From NCBI RefSeq assembly GCF_000711985.1, contig NZ_JONU01000007.1:1205373-1269372 (forward strand): 64,000 nucleotides of DNA, given 5' to 3'. Positions 33,745 through 42,214 of the stretch are shown one piece after another (the stretch's first letter is position 1; every line of letters starts with the position of its first letter). Position numbers and translations under genes: made by a program. This DNA is from Rheinheimera texasensis DSM 17496. Its GTDB lineage: Bacteria > Pseudomonadota > Gammaproteobacteria > Enterobacterales > Alteromonadaceae. The notes beneath the pieces were generated by a model that did not search any database, was not told the DNA's origin, and saw only the letters and a list, made by a program, of their open reading frames with translations.

Positions 33745-34029
33745 TTACCGGCCCAGATGTAATCGTCTGCGCGCCAAAGCTTCCTGCTCATAATCTTCCA
33801 TGTACTGCGCCAGATCATTTTTCCAGCGTTCGTTCTCATCTGCCAAATCGAGATGAGCCCGCGCTTCAATATGGTCTTTGCGTACCAGCAAATCATGCGC
33901 ACGCTGCTGTAATTCACTGGCCACTTCTGCGTAGATTTGCGGTTCGCCGCTTAGGGCAAGCAGTTTTCTATGTGCAATGATTGCCAGAAAGACCATAAAG
34001 ACACTTATCAGTATCAGCACAAATGACAT
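33745..34029 (-). CDS. Small membrane protein with cytoplasmic coiled coil, unknown
   Basis: 94 residues: one membrane helix (LILISVFMVFLAIIAH), then a charged helical tail (about residues 30-92, ASELQQRAHDLLVRK..., DENERWKNDLAQYMEDYEQEALARR). GGAGG six bases before the ATG lies inside the upstream gene, whose TAG directly abuts this ATG. Not recognised. It probably forms a complex with the five-helix protein encoded just before it. Confidence 0.65.
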   Translation of the reverse strand: MSFVLILISVFMVFLAIIAHRKLLALSGEPQIYAEVASELQQRAHDLLVRKDHIEARAHLDLADENERWKNDLAQYMEDYEQEALARRRLHLGR

Positions 34030-34542
34030 CTAACCCTCCTTGTACATCAACGCGGCCTTGCGGAAATCCTGCAGCCAGAAGTAACAAATCAGCGGGATCA
34101 GACCGATATTAATGGTCGGAATACTGACCTGATAGATCATGGCAAAAGCACTGCTGTTGAGAGTGGCCCGGTCAATAAAATCCAGAGCCTGAACCACAGT
34201 CAGCATGACGTAGGCCAGAGAGACTGTAATTGCAACATTTGATGCCCGGATCTTGTGCGACAGATGAAATTTCAGTATCAGGCCAATACAAATCACGTTT
34301 AACCCCATCCAGCAACCATACCAGGCAAACTTGTACTGCAAACCAACTTGCGAAGCTAAAGTCAGTAGTTCCGGCAGAATCAAACTAGCCATACCCTTGC
34401 ACAAGCACAAAACAAGCAGTGCTACAGTGGCTGAACTCATTCTCTTTTCAATAAAGAAAATCACCAGAAAAAGTACGATGTACATGATGCTGGTAACATC
34501 TTCGAATGATTTCAGCAGCTCGAATATTTGCTCGTTCAGCAT
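34030..34542 (-). CDS. Five-helix membrane protein, unknown
   Basis: 170 residues with five predicted membrane helices (IMYIVLFLVIFFIE, ATVALLVLCLCKGMASLI, WYGCWMGLNVICIGLIL, VAITVSLAYVMLTVVQAL, IPTINIGLIPLICYFWL). No recognised family. Middle gene of a three-gene cluster with gaps of zero and five bases. Confidence 0.65.
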   Translation of the reverse strand: MLNEQIFELLKSFEDVTSIMYIVLFLVIFFIEKRMSSATVALLVLCLCKGMASLILPELLTLASQVGLQYKFAWYGCWMGLNVICIGLILKFHLSHKIRASNVAITVSLAYVMLTVVQALDFIDRATLNSSAFAMIYQVSIPTINIGLIPLICYFWLQDFRKAALMYKEG

Positions 34543-34547
34543 AAAAA

Positions 34548-34793
34548 TTAGTCTTTAACTGGCTTAGCCGGCGGCTCGTCTGGTGGTCTTATTCCGCCAC
34601 CGTTCATTGGCGTGATCGGTTCATCGACAATCGACTGCTCAAATAACTTCTGTGCTTCTGAGCTGATAGACACTGAATCAGCAGTCGCCGTTGCGCTGGC
34701 TTGTGGGGTTAGTTTGGCGGCAGCCGGTGCTGCAGCCGTCGAAACATAGGCACTGGCGATAGTGCTGTTTCGTTGGATACTCAAATCGGTCAT
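34548..34793 (-). CDS. Small unknown protein, Ser/Ala/Pro-rich
   Basis: 81 residues, without signal peptide or membrane helix. The middle has DSVSISSEAQKLFEQS, a motif seen in small proteins of unknown role in Alteromonadales-like bacteria, followed by a Pro/Asp-rich end. First gene of the three-gene membrane cluster. Disordered by composition. Not recognised further. Confidence 0.55.
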   Translation of the reverse strand: MTDLSIQRNSTIASAYVSTAAAPAAAKLTPQASATATADSVSISSEAQKLFEQSIVDEPITPMNGGGIRPPDEPPAKPVKD

Positions 34794-34960
34794 GGAATAT
34801 ACCCTGGCTTATATTGCTCGGTTAATCCGGTCTGATACTGCTTACCGGTTACCCAGACTATAAGTGGATAAAAACATCAAAAACAATCAGTTGAAGCTGT
34901 TGGTGCTGGCAATATTCTTGATAAAAACTTGATATTTTAATGTGGCTAAGATTTTTCCAT

Positions 34961-34985
34961 AAAAAAGCCGGTTCAACACCGGCTT
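34961..34985 (-). terminator. Terminator of the dsbA operon
   Basis: AAGCCGGT pairs with ACCGGCTT around TCAAC; the six A's at 34961-34966 give a T tract on the minus strand, 20 bases after the second dsbA stop. Confidence 0.85.
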
Positions 34986-35005
34986 CGTCAGGCAGAATGA
35001 CAAGG

Positions 35006-35653
35006 TTATTTTTTGTTAGCCAGATAAGCCAGCAAATCAATCAGCTCCTGCTCGGCGTTCTCTTTATCGAGGCCATCGAATTTCACTTTATATTTGCCGT
35101 TGACCAACAGCATAGGGACGCCGGTCAGTACTTTTTTCTCTGTCCAATAGCTTTGCTGTTCTTTCATTTTGCTGGCTTCAGCCAGTACAGGCATACTGTT
35201 AAAGCCATTGTCAAAAGTTGCAGCGTCAAAATTATTGACCAGTAATAACGAGCGGATATCGCTGTCTGAGCCAAAATTCGCACGTTGTTTATGGATGTAA
35301 TCAAAGATCATCCCGGCGACTTCTTCACCTTTGCCAGCATTGCGGCCAACCAGATAAGCTCTTGCCATACTGTTTTGCACTTCAGGTGGGCTTGCCTGCA
35401 GGAAATCAACGTGGTTTTTTTCGAACTTCACGCCTTTCGGCAGGCTTTTTGCCAGTTTGTTGGCCAAAGGTTCAAAGGCAAAACAATGACCGCAATAAAA
35501 CGAGAAGAACTCGGTTACCACCGGAGTTGCGGTGGCTTTTTCAGCTACGACTTCATAATGTTTGCCTTCGGTGAAGGTGGAGGCCGCCTGACTGAAAGCA
35601 GCTGCGGCAAGCCCGGCACAGAATAAAAAGGATTTGGCGATCTGACGGTACAT
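35006..35653 (-). CDS. DsbA-family thiol:disulfide oxidoreductase, CGHC active site
   Basis: 215 residues with a signal peptide (to SQAA). Thioredoxin fold with helical insertion; active site FYCGHCF (C54, C57) and cis-Pro segment GVPMLLVNGKY. It oxidises Cys pairs in periplasmic proteins. The CGHC dipeptide is that of protein disulfide isomerase rather than the CPHC of the neighbouring DsbA, so redox potential and role may differ. Seventeen bases after the upstream dsbA gene, so co-transcribed. Confidence 0.9.
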   Translation of the reverse strand: MYRQIAKSFLFCAGLAAAAFSQAASTFTEGKHYEVVAEKATATPVVTEFFSFYCGHCFAFEPLANKLAKSLPKGVKFEKNHVDFLQASPPEVQNSMARAYLVGRNAGKGEEVAGMIFDYIHKQRANFGSDSDIRSLLLVNNFDAATFDNGFNSMPVLAEASKMKEQQSYWTEKKVLTGVPMLLVNGKYKVKFDGLDKENAEQELIDLLAYLANKK

Positions 35654-35670
35654 AACAAGACTCCGTGTGC

Positions 35671-36309
35671 TTATGGTTTGCTGAGCAGGTACTGGACTAA
35701 GGCCTTGAAATCCTGCTCAGTGTTGGCTTGATCCAGCCCCTGATTGATGATTTTGTAACGGCCGTTGACGATAAATGTAGGTACTGAATCCAATACTTTG
35801 GTTTTAGACGCATCAGCCTGACTTTTTTGCATCAGTTTAGTTTGTGATTTCACCACAAAGCTATTGATATCTTTGTCATACATGGCGGCATCCAGGCCTG
35901 CTGCAACAACTACTGCTTTAATGTCGTCAGCTGTGGCAAATGGCTGATGTTTCACATGAATATGTTCAAAAATCGCTTTGCTGACTTCGTCCCCTTTACC
36001 TTTGGCTTTGGCCAGAATCATCGCCTGTGTCAGACCAGCCTGAATTTCCTGACTGGCTTGTCCCATAAAATCGACATGATATTTCTTAAACGCTGTGCCT
36101 TCCGGCAGAGACTTTTCCAGGCTTTTGACGATGGGATCAAACGAAAAACAATGTGGGCAATAAAATGAGAAATACTCTTTAACTTCAGGTTTAGCAGTGC
36201 CCTGTTCGGCGATCACTTTGTAATGCTTGCCTTCTTCATATGGGCCGCCAACCGCCATGGCTGCTGGCACCAGACAAAACGCGAATAAAAACGACAACAG
36301 TTTTTTCAT
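35671..36309 (-). CDS. dsbA: Thiol:disulfide interchange protein DsbA
   Basis: 212 residues with signal peptide (to AMAV). Active site FYCPHCF (C51, C54), the classic DsbA CPHC, and cis-Pro in SVPTFIVNGRY. It introduces disulfides into exported proteins and is re-oxidised by DsbB. Its place after srkA is the same as in enteric bacteria. A second DsbA with CGHC follows it, an apparent tandem duplication. Confidence 0.93.
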   Translation of the reverse strand: MKKLLSFLFAFCLVPAAMAVGGPYEEGKHYKVIAEQGTAKPEVKEYFSFYCPHCFSFDPIVKSLEKSLPEGTAFKKYHVDFMGQASQEIQAGLTQAMILAKAKGKGDEVSKAIFEHIHVKHQPFATADDIKAVVVAAGLDAAMYDKDINSFVVKSQTKLMQKSQADASKTKVLDSVPTFIVNGRYKIINQGLDQANTEQDFKALVQYLLSKP

Positions 36310-36401
36310 AGCAATTTCCAGTTAATCCGTTGAAAAGTCTTTGATGGCGCACAGCTTACACTGAAGCAATTTCCGCTGTATAGAGCTGGTGACCGCAGGT
36401 C

Positions 36402-37388
36402 TCAGTAATAGTCCGGATACAGATTGATAGCCGGCTGCTGCAAGCGTTGTTGCTGCAGCTTTAACTGCGCCAGCTGCTGTCGCCAGTAGTCTTCCGTCGC
36501 AAACCAGGGGAAATGCAACGGAAACGCCGGATCTGCCCAGCGTTTGGCCAGCCATAGCATATACAGTACTTGCCGGCGGCAACGCAGCGGTTCAATCAGC
36601 GCCAGTTCAGACTGGTTAAAATCAGTAAAGTTCTGATATTGCTCGGCAAGAATTTCAAGCTGGATGCGCTGTTCCATCTCATCACCGCTTAACAACATCC
36701 ACCAGTCTTGTACAGCTGGCCCTTGCAGGCAGTCATCAAAATCGAGCAGAAATAGCCGCTGATCAGTCAGAATATTACCGGCATGACAATCGCCATGCAG
36801 TCGGATTGGGTTGAATTCAGGTAATTGCAGCTGGCGGATGCTCTGCAGTAACTCAGCCGTCACTAAAGCAAAAGATTCGTGCAGGCTGGCCGGCAACAGG
36901 GGGCAGCGTAGCAGTTCCGGGACCGCCTGCTGCAGATCGGCTTCGATATTCAGCTGTGGCCTGTGCCGGAAAACCTGGCCGGCACCGGTTTGATGCATTT
37001 GCCCTAATAAATTGCCAAGTTGTTCCCAGTGTTCATCCTGTTCTGCGCTGAACGCGCGGCCACCTTTGCTGGGAAATACGGCAAAAGAGTATTGCTGATA
37101 CTGCAGCAGGCCCTGACCATCGAACTGCAAGGGCGCAATAATATCAAGCCCGGCTTGCTGTAAATCGAAGCAGAACTGATGTTCCTCGTTGATTTGTGCT
37201 GCAGTCCAGCGCTCTGGCCGGTAAAACTTCACTACATACTTTTTTTGGTCTTCAGCCCTGAACTGATAGACACGGTTTTCATAGCTATTCAGCGCTAGTA
37301 AGCCGCTCTCTGGCAGGATGCGATAGCTTTGCAGGGCATCCAATAAAGTTTCGGGTTGTAACTGAGCGAAATGGAAATGAGCAGACAT
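36402..37388 (-). CDS. srkA: Stress response kinase A (YihE)
   Basis: 328 residues, a choline-kinase-like fold: NRVYQFRAEDQKKYVVKFYRPERW opens the ATP site, the catalytic loop is HGDCHAGNIL and the metal site is LLDFDDCLQGPAVQDWW. SrkA is a Ser/Thr kinase that protects from stress-induced death in E. coli and counters MazF effects. Upstream of dsbA in the same direction, with 92 bases between, which matches the conserved pair. Confidence 0.92.
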   Translation of the reverse strand: MSAHFHFAQLQPETLLDALQSYRILPESGLLALNSYENRVYQFRAEDQKKYVVKFYRPERWTAAQINEEHQFCFDLQQAGLDIIAPLQFDGQGLLQYQQYSFAVFPSKGGRAFSAEQDEHWEQLGNLLGQMHQTGAGQVFRHRPQLNIEADLQQAVPELLRCPLLPASLHESFALVTAELLQSIRQLQLPEFNPIRLHGDCHAGNILTDQRLFLLDFDDCLQGPAVQDWWMLLSGDEMEQRIQLEILAEQYQNFTDFNQSELALIEPLRCRRQVLYMLWLAKRWADPAFPLHFPWFATEDYWRQQLAQLKLQQQRLQQPAINLYPDYY

Positions 37389-37456
37389 CAGTGCGCACCG
37401 GCGGCAGAAGGTATTGATGGCCTATGATACCGCGCCGGCCCCGGTAGCGTAAAAAC

Positions 37457-37480
37457 AAAAAGCCGCCCGCAGGCGGCTTT
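37457..37480 (-). terminator. Terminator of ccoG
   Basis: AAAGCCGCC pairs with GGCGGCTTT around CGCA, a 9-base perfect stem, with A's before it giving a T tract on the minus strand, 15 bases after the ccoG stop. Confidence 0.85.
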
Positions 37481-37495
37481 GGTCAGCAATGACAC

Positions 37496-38905
37496 TTAAC
37501 GCGCTGAGAAGAAATTACTGCGTTGTGACAGTTTCACTTCAGCATCTGCAACGTTTTCGATGCTGAATTCAATATCGGTCATCGGTTTAGACAAGTCCGC
37601 CGGATCTGCCGCCAGACTGATCGGCACACTGGCAGTGTCGCCACCTTTGATAGTGACTTCGGTGATACCGAGCCAGTTCACTTTGTCCATACCGGTGAAG
37701 CTAAGCTTAAAGGTTTGTTCCTGCTGAGATTTATTAATAATTTTCAGCGTGTAGGTGTTTTCGATCAAGCCTTCGTCGGTTTCACGGAACAAGCTGCCGC
37801 GGTCGCGCACGACGTCCATTTCGGCCGGCATCCGGGTCCATAAGGTCCAGCCAAAAGCGCTGCAGACCACCAGCAGCACAACAAAGTAACCCAACAGTTT
37901 AGGCCGGACTACTTTGGTCGGTTTGCCATTCAGACTGTGTTCTGTGGTGTAACTGATTAAGCCTTTGGCATAGCCCATTTTATCCATCGTATCGTCACAG
38001 GCATCGATACAGGCGCCGCAGTTGATACATTCGTACTGCAGACCATTACGGATATCTATGCCGGTCGGACAGACATGTACACAGAGGTTGCAGTCGATAC
38101 AGTCACCCAGGCCTTTGACTTTGTATTCAGTATCTTTGCGTGAGCGTGGACCGCGGTTTTCACCCCGTGCCGCATCGTAAGTTACAGTAAAGGTATCTTT
38201 GTCGAACATAGCGGACTGGAAGCGGGCGTAGGGGCAAATGTGGGTACACATGATTTCACGCATCCAGCCGGCGTTACCATAAGTACAAAACATAAAAATC
38301 AGCACAAAAACGACGGACCAGAAGCTGGCCTGCGCGGTAAAAAAATCGATAAACAGCTGGTCAATCGGCGTGAAATAGCCGACGAAGATCAAAGAAGTCA
38401 GCAGTGAAAATGCCAGCCAGGCAAAATGCGTCAGGCCTTTTTTCAACACTTTCTGCCCGCTCCATGGGTCTTTATCCAGTTTCATCCGCTGATTGCGGTT
38501 GCCCTGAATTTTTTCTTCAAACCAGATAAAAATAAAAGTCCAGACCGTCTGCGGACACAGGTAACCACACCAGACCCGGCCATAAAACGTGGTGACAAAA
38601 AACAGTGCATAAGCGCCAATCACGAAGATCCAGGCCATGATGGTGAAATCCTGTGGCCACAGCGTCATCGCAAAGATATTGAACTTCTGTTCATCCAAAT
38701 CAAATAATACCGCCTGATGTCCTTCAAACTGCAGCCACGGCAGCAGAAAAAACATCGCCATAAACACAAAACCCATATTACGGCGCAAACGTTGGTGCAA
38801 CCCTTTGACTGCCCGGACATAAATCCGGTCACGCGACGGATAATGTTCCGGCGCTTTGGGGTTATGCGTGTCAACTTTGACCGGAATTCGTTGTTGTTGG
38901 TCCAA
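37496..38905 (-). CDS. ccoG: Cytochrome c oxidase accessory protein CcoG
   Basis: 469 residues: membrane helices, then a bis-cluster ferredoxin domain with CIDCNLCVHVCP and CINCGACIDACD, and a C-terminal Ig-like domain. The early CGYLCPQTVW also matches CcoG/RdxA/FixG. CcoG acts as a copper(II) reductase for assembly of the cbb3 oxidase. No cco genes are adjacent in this window; the gene stands alone. Confidence 0.92.
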   Translation of the reverse strand: MDQQQRIPVKVDTHNPKAPEHYPSRDRIYVRAVKGLHQRLRRNMGFVFMAMFFLLPWLQFEGHQAVLFDLDEQKFNIFAMTLWPQDFTIMAWIFVIGAYALFFVTTFYGRVWCGYLCPQTVWTFIFIWFEEKIQGNRNQRMKLDKDPWSGQKVLKKGLTHFAWLAFSLLTSLIFVGYFTPIDQLFIDFFTAQASFWSVVFVLIFMFCTYGNAGWMREIMCTHICPYARFQSAMFDKDTFTVTYDAARGENRGPRSRKDTEYKVKGLGDCIDCNLCVHVCPTGIDIRNGLQYECINCGACIDACDDTMDKMGYAKGLISYTTEHSLNGKPTKVVRPKLLGYFVVLLVVCSAFGWTLWTRMPAEMDVVRDRGSLFRETDEGLIENTYTLKIINKSQQEQTFKLSFTGMDKVNWLGITEVTIKGGDTASVPISLAADPADLSKPMTDIEFSIENVADAEVKLSQRSNFFSAR

Positions 38906-39232
38906 GGGGTACCTCGTTAATGCTGAATGTGCTGCAGTGACAGTCGGGCAGGATTGCGAGTATAGCAGTTCCGGTCCGCGGCTTGTCCAAAGGCCATGTC
39001 GTTTTTATGGTTTTTGTAACCTATGCCTGGACATCTATTATACCCTTAGCAATATGCGGACCATTTGATATAGCTCAGTATTTCAATAGCCTGCAATCAG
39101 ATTTAGCTCAGGGTGTTGCTGGTGTTGACACGTTGATGAGTCGTAAGTGTCAATGACGTTGACAATTGTGCTTTGCCTGTTGTCAGCCTGATTGATCTGC
39201 GTAGAATAGGGAAAGAATCAAGTGGAGGCAGT
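38906..39232. other. 327-base intergenic region
   Basis: No gene seen. It contains the inverted repeat TTGACAC (39125-39131) with GTGTCAA (39147-39153) and a further TTGACA at 39159-39164, upstream of the small protein gene at 39233. These could be overlapping -35 elements or an operator; no clear -10 partner was found. Confidence 0.4.
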
Positions 39233-39592
39233 ATGAAAAAAACCTTGTGGCTGATTGTCGCAATTTTATTGTTAGCGACTTTTTCTGACCATCCAACAAT
39301 TAAGCCTTATAAGGAACAGCTGTATTCTCTGTTTTCTGAGCGAGCAAGTCAGGCGAGTCAGGTGCATGGTGAACAGGTGCTGCGGACTATCAGTGCACGT
39401 TTTGCGACGTTTTCCGGTGAATTGGGACAGAAACAGCAAGAAGAATTAAAACGGATCACCAGTGATAAGGCCGAATTATTGGCGTTTTATCAGGCTTATT
39501 GCGTGGAAAAACAATTTAATCCGTTGTTTTTTGGCAGTACACAGGGCCGGATCTGCGATGTCATCGCTGAATTCGAACGCGGCATGCGCTAG
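39233..39592 (+). CDS. Small secreted or membrane-anchored protein, unknown
   Basis: 119 residues starting at ATG 39233, with GGAGG five bases upstream; an in-frame start 20 codons earlier lacks this. An N-terminal hydrophobic helix (KKTLWLIVAILLLATFSDH) is followed by a helical, charged domain (ASQVHGEQVLRTISARFATFSGELGQKQQEELKRI). Two Cys (YCVEK, RICDVI) could pair. No family recognised. Confidence 0.65.
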   Translation: MKKTLWLIVAILLLATFSDHPTIKPYKEQLYSLFSERASQASQVHGEQVLRTISARFATFSGELGQKQQEELKRITSDKAELLAFYQAYCVEKQFNPLFFGSTQGRICDVIAEFERGMR

Positions 39593-39613
39593 TTCAGTCT
39601 TGTGATGTAAGAA

Positions 39614-39637
39614 AATCAGCGGCTGGAGCCGCTGATT
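39614..39637. terminator. Bidirectional hairpin terminator
   Basis: AATCAGCGGCT pairs with AGCCGCTGATT around GG, an 11-base perfect stem between the convergent small protein and RHH genes. A's precede it. Confidence 0.7.
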
Positions 39638-39644
39638 CGCCTGC

Positions 39645-39992
39645 TTATTCGACTTTTTTCACCACCACGGCATGACCGCTTTGCAGCACCGCACTTTGAT
39701 TGTGTGCGTCGACATTTAAAATCAACTGACGGATTAATTTGGATTTTGAGACTCCGGTTTCCTGACTCAGCTGGTTAAGTATTTCGATCGCTTCTTCGCT
39801 CAAAGTAAAAGTGGCATGTCGCATCGGGCCTTTATTAATTAAAGGCTCCAGTTCATCGCCGGCAACCTTACGGACACTGACGATTTGCGGTTTACCCATC
39901 GCATAGTTTTCAGCGTCGGCAATAAATTCATCGACTGAAAAAGCGAGCTTATTCGATCGTGTTGAATTTTTTTTCAGATCGGTCAATGCCAT
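39645..39992 (-). CDS. Ribbon-helix-helix DNA-binding protein, ParA partner
   Basis: 115 residues. The central part reads as a CopG/RHH-type motif (MRHATFTLSEEAIEILNQLSQETGVSKSKLIRQLIL, residues 57-92), preceded by a flexible stretch. The start lies 44 bases inside the 3' end of the parA-like gene with only a weak ribosome site (AAGAAG), so translation is probably coupled. A small DNA-binding centromere-type protein beside a ParA is a partition or positioning arrangement. Confidence 0.75.
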   Translation of the reverse strand: MALTDLKKNSTRSNKLAFSVDEFIADAENYAMGKPQIVSVRKVAGDELEPLINKGPMRHATFTLSEEAIEILNQLSQETGVSKSKLIRQLILNVDAHNQSAVLQSGHAVVVKKVE

Positions 39993-40647
39993 CTTCTTGT
40001 ATCGCCTTCATTGCCATTAATTCTTGAATGATGTCTTTGATTTCAGTCGCGGCCTTACCATCCGGCTCTGTATCCATCACTGACATACCTTTTTCTTCAC
40101 TGTCGTCGTAGATGTTGCGGCTGAAAGTGACTGAATTCAGTACCCGCAGATTAAACGATCGTACGACGTCTTTGGCTTCGAGAATTCGGTTGCTTTGATT
40201 GGGTAACGATGGGCATTGGGTCAGGACACAAGCAACAATCATGTCAGGGTTGACCACATTACAGTTGCTGACCAGGTCTTCCAGATGTTCAAGCGTTTTC
40301 AGGTCGCGGCGTTTCGGACGCAGTGGCAGTAACACGTGTGAAGCGACTGACATTGCTGAACGCAGCGCGACGCTGTCCTGACCACCACAGTCGACGATCA
40401 CATAATCGTAGTGATGTTCCAGGCTCTTTAATTCGTAACGGATTTTCCCATACATTTGTACGCAGTTGATCCACTGGACCTGGGGCGACAAGTGACGCTC
40501 CTGAACCCAGTCAGATGTGGTGCGTTGCGGGTCACAATCGACCAGGATGACATTGGCATTTTTCAGGCTGGAAAAATACACTGCGATATTCTGCGCCAGA
40601 CAGCTTTTGCCACTGCCGCCTTTTTCACCACCAACTAACAAAATCAT
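39949..40647 (-). CDS. ParA-family ATPase (orphan)
   Basis: 232 residues with the deviant Walker A of ParA/MinD proteins, GGEKGGSGKS (residues 6-15), VDCDPQRTTSDW, and DYVIVDCGGQD. This is the short ParA type, lacking an N-terminal DNA-binding extension, as in chromosomal and plasmid type Ib systems. No ParB follows; a ribbon-helix-helix protein overlaps instead. It is far from a typical parAB locus next to gidA/mnmG, so it probably positions something other than the chromosome, or is an exapted plasmid system. Confidence 0.85.
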   Translation of the reverse strand: MILLVGGEKGGSGKSCLAQNIAVYFSSLKNANVILVDCDPQRTTSDWVQERHLSPQVQWINCVQMYGKIRYELKSLEHHYDYVIVDCGGQDSVALRSAMSVASHVLLPLRPKRRDLKTLEHLEDLVSNCNVVNPDMIVACVLTQCPSLPNQSNRILEAKDVVRSFNLRVLNSVTFSRNIYDDSEEKGMSVMDTEPDGKAATEIKDIIQELMAMKAIQEDGIDRSEKKFNTIE

Positions 40648-40782
40648 GGAGCTTCCCTCTTAGTCGCGACCAAAACAATTCAGCACTGCTTTTGCAGAAC
40701 TGCAGGTTGTGCAGACCGCCCCGGAACAGGCAGTCCATTCATAGTGTAGGAGACTTCAGCACAATCAGCCACAGCCTGATGA

Positions 40783-41967
40783 TCAGAGACTGACTTTGAC
40801 CTGCGCTACAGCCTGCAAAGCCTTATCAACGGCCTGTTGCACGGAATCACCCAGTGCCAGCGCTACGCCAAGCCGGCGTTCACCTTGAACTTCTGGTTTG
40901 CCAAACAAACGGATTTCAGTGTCTGGTTCGGTTAATGCTGCAGCCAGATTGCCGTATTGCATTTGCTGCGAATGCCCCGCCACCAGCAAGACTGCAGAAG
41001 CCGCAGGCCCATATTGGCGAATGACCGGGACCGGCAGACCAAGAATGGCTCGCGCATGCAATGCAAACTCAGATAAATTCTGCGAAATTAACGTGACCAT
41101 GCCGGTATCGTGTGGTCTTGGCGAGACTTCACTGAACCAGACGTCGTCACCTTTAACAAAGAGTTCGACACCAAACAATCCCCGACCGCCCAGCGCTGCT
41201 GTAATGCGGCCGGCATAGTCGCGCGCTTTAGTTAAAGCAGCTTCTGACATCGCCTGTGGTTGCCACGACTCACGATAATCGCCGCGCTCCTGCCGGTGAC
41301 CAATAGGGTCGCAAAACTGCGTCTGGCCGTCGGCCGTCCGCACGGTCAACAGGGTGATTTCATAGTCAAAATCGACAAAACCTTCGACAATGACACGGCC
41401 CTTGCCGGCGCGGCCACCTTCCTGCGCATATTGCCAGGCATGGGACAGGTCGTTCGGGCTTTTCAGCACAGACTGGCCTTTGCCGGAGGAGGACATGATA
41501 GGTTTCACTACGCAGGGATAACCAATTTCTGCGACTGCTGCAAGGTAACTCGGGTGATCATCAGCAAAGCGATAACGCGATGTTGGCAGGGCCAGCTCTT
41601 CAGCGGCCAGTCGGCGGATACCTTCCCGGTTCATCGTCAGGTGAGCGGCGCGTGCGCTTGGGATCACACAAAAGCCTTCTTGTTCGAGTTCAAGCAAGGT
41701 CGCAGTGGCGATGGCTTCGATTTCCGGCACAATGAAATTTGGTTTCTCCCGGATCACCAGTTGGCGGAGTGCGGCACCGTCGAGCATCGAAATCACATAA
41801 TGGCGGTCCGCCACCTGCATGGCCGGCGCATTGGGGTAGCGGTCTGCGGCTATGACTTCGCAGCCATAACGTTTTAATTCCAGGCAAACTTCTTTTCCGA
41901 GTTCACCACAGCCCAACAGCAATACTTTGGTGCTGCTGGCGCTGCCGGGAGTTCCAATTGTGGGCAT
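40783..41967 (-). CDS. purT: Formate-dependent phosphoribosylglycinamide formyltransferase
   Basis: 394-residue ATP-grasp enzyme that makes formylglycinamide ribonucleotide from GAR, formate and ATP in purine synthesis. Marks: [14 protein letters not shown], the loop [11 protein letters not shown], and [26 protein letters not shown]. The length is normal. Cytoplasmic. An inverted repeat (41988-42004) lies 20 bases upstream but differs from the PurR operator. Confidence 0.95.
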   Translation of the reverse strand: MPTIGTPGSASSTKVLLLGCGELGKEVCLELKRYGCEVIAADRYPNAPAMQVADRHYVISMLDGAALRQLVIREKPNFIVPEIEAIATATLLELEQEGFCVIPSARAAHLTMNREGIRRLAAEELALPTSRYRFADDHPSYLAAVAEIGYPCVVKPIMSSSGKGQSVLKSPNDLSHAWQYAQEGGRAGKGRVIVEGFVDFDYEITLLTVRTADGQTQFCDPIGHRQERGDYRESWQPQAMSEAALTKARDYAGRITAALGGRGLFGVELFVKGDDVWFSEVSPRPHDTGMVTLISQNLSEFALHARAILGLPVPVIRQYGPAASAVLLVAGHSQQMQYGNLAAALTEPDTEIRLFGKPEVQGERRLGVALALGDSVQQAVDKALQAVAQVKVSL

Positions 41968-41987
41968 CAGCGGTCTCTTTTTCCGGT

Positions 41988-42004
41988 AACGGCGGTTCGC
42001 CGTT
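41988..42004. promoter_or_regulatory. Inverted repeat upstream of purT
   Basis: AACGGCG and CGCCGTT, perfect 7-base arms around GTT, 20 bases before purT. It does not match the PurR box; it could be an operator or a leader hairpin. Confidence 0.4.
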
Positions 42005-42171
42005 GTTCATCGCTTCAGATTACTGATCAGGTTAGGTTTTTCAACCATTATTCCGGCGAATAGCGTTATTTTGCTGAGAGTTGGTCAAAACACAGGCCCG
42101 GTTTTAAAAAACCATGGGCAGCATTGGTGAAAAACACGAACTGGCGGGCGCCGTGACGTAACTTGCGGCAT

Positions 42172-42195
42172 AAAAAAACGGACCCGTGGGTCCGT
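42172..42195 (-). terminator. Terminator of the choice-of-anchor protein gene
   Basis: ACGGACCC pairs with GGGTCCGT; seven A's (42172-42178) give a T tract on the minus strand. Confidence 0.85.
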
Positions 42196-42214
42196 CTCTG
42201 CTGGAGTATAAAAA

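Noticed and set aside
39125..39164. Repeated TTGACA elements as a strong promoter array
   Set aside because: No matching -10 at suitable spacing could be found; kept only as a note in the intergenic region entry.
41988..42004. PurR operator before purT
   Set aside because: The arms AACGGCG/CGCCGTT do not fit the ACGCAAACGTTTGCGT pattern, so no PurR control is claimed.
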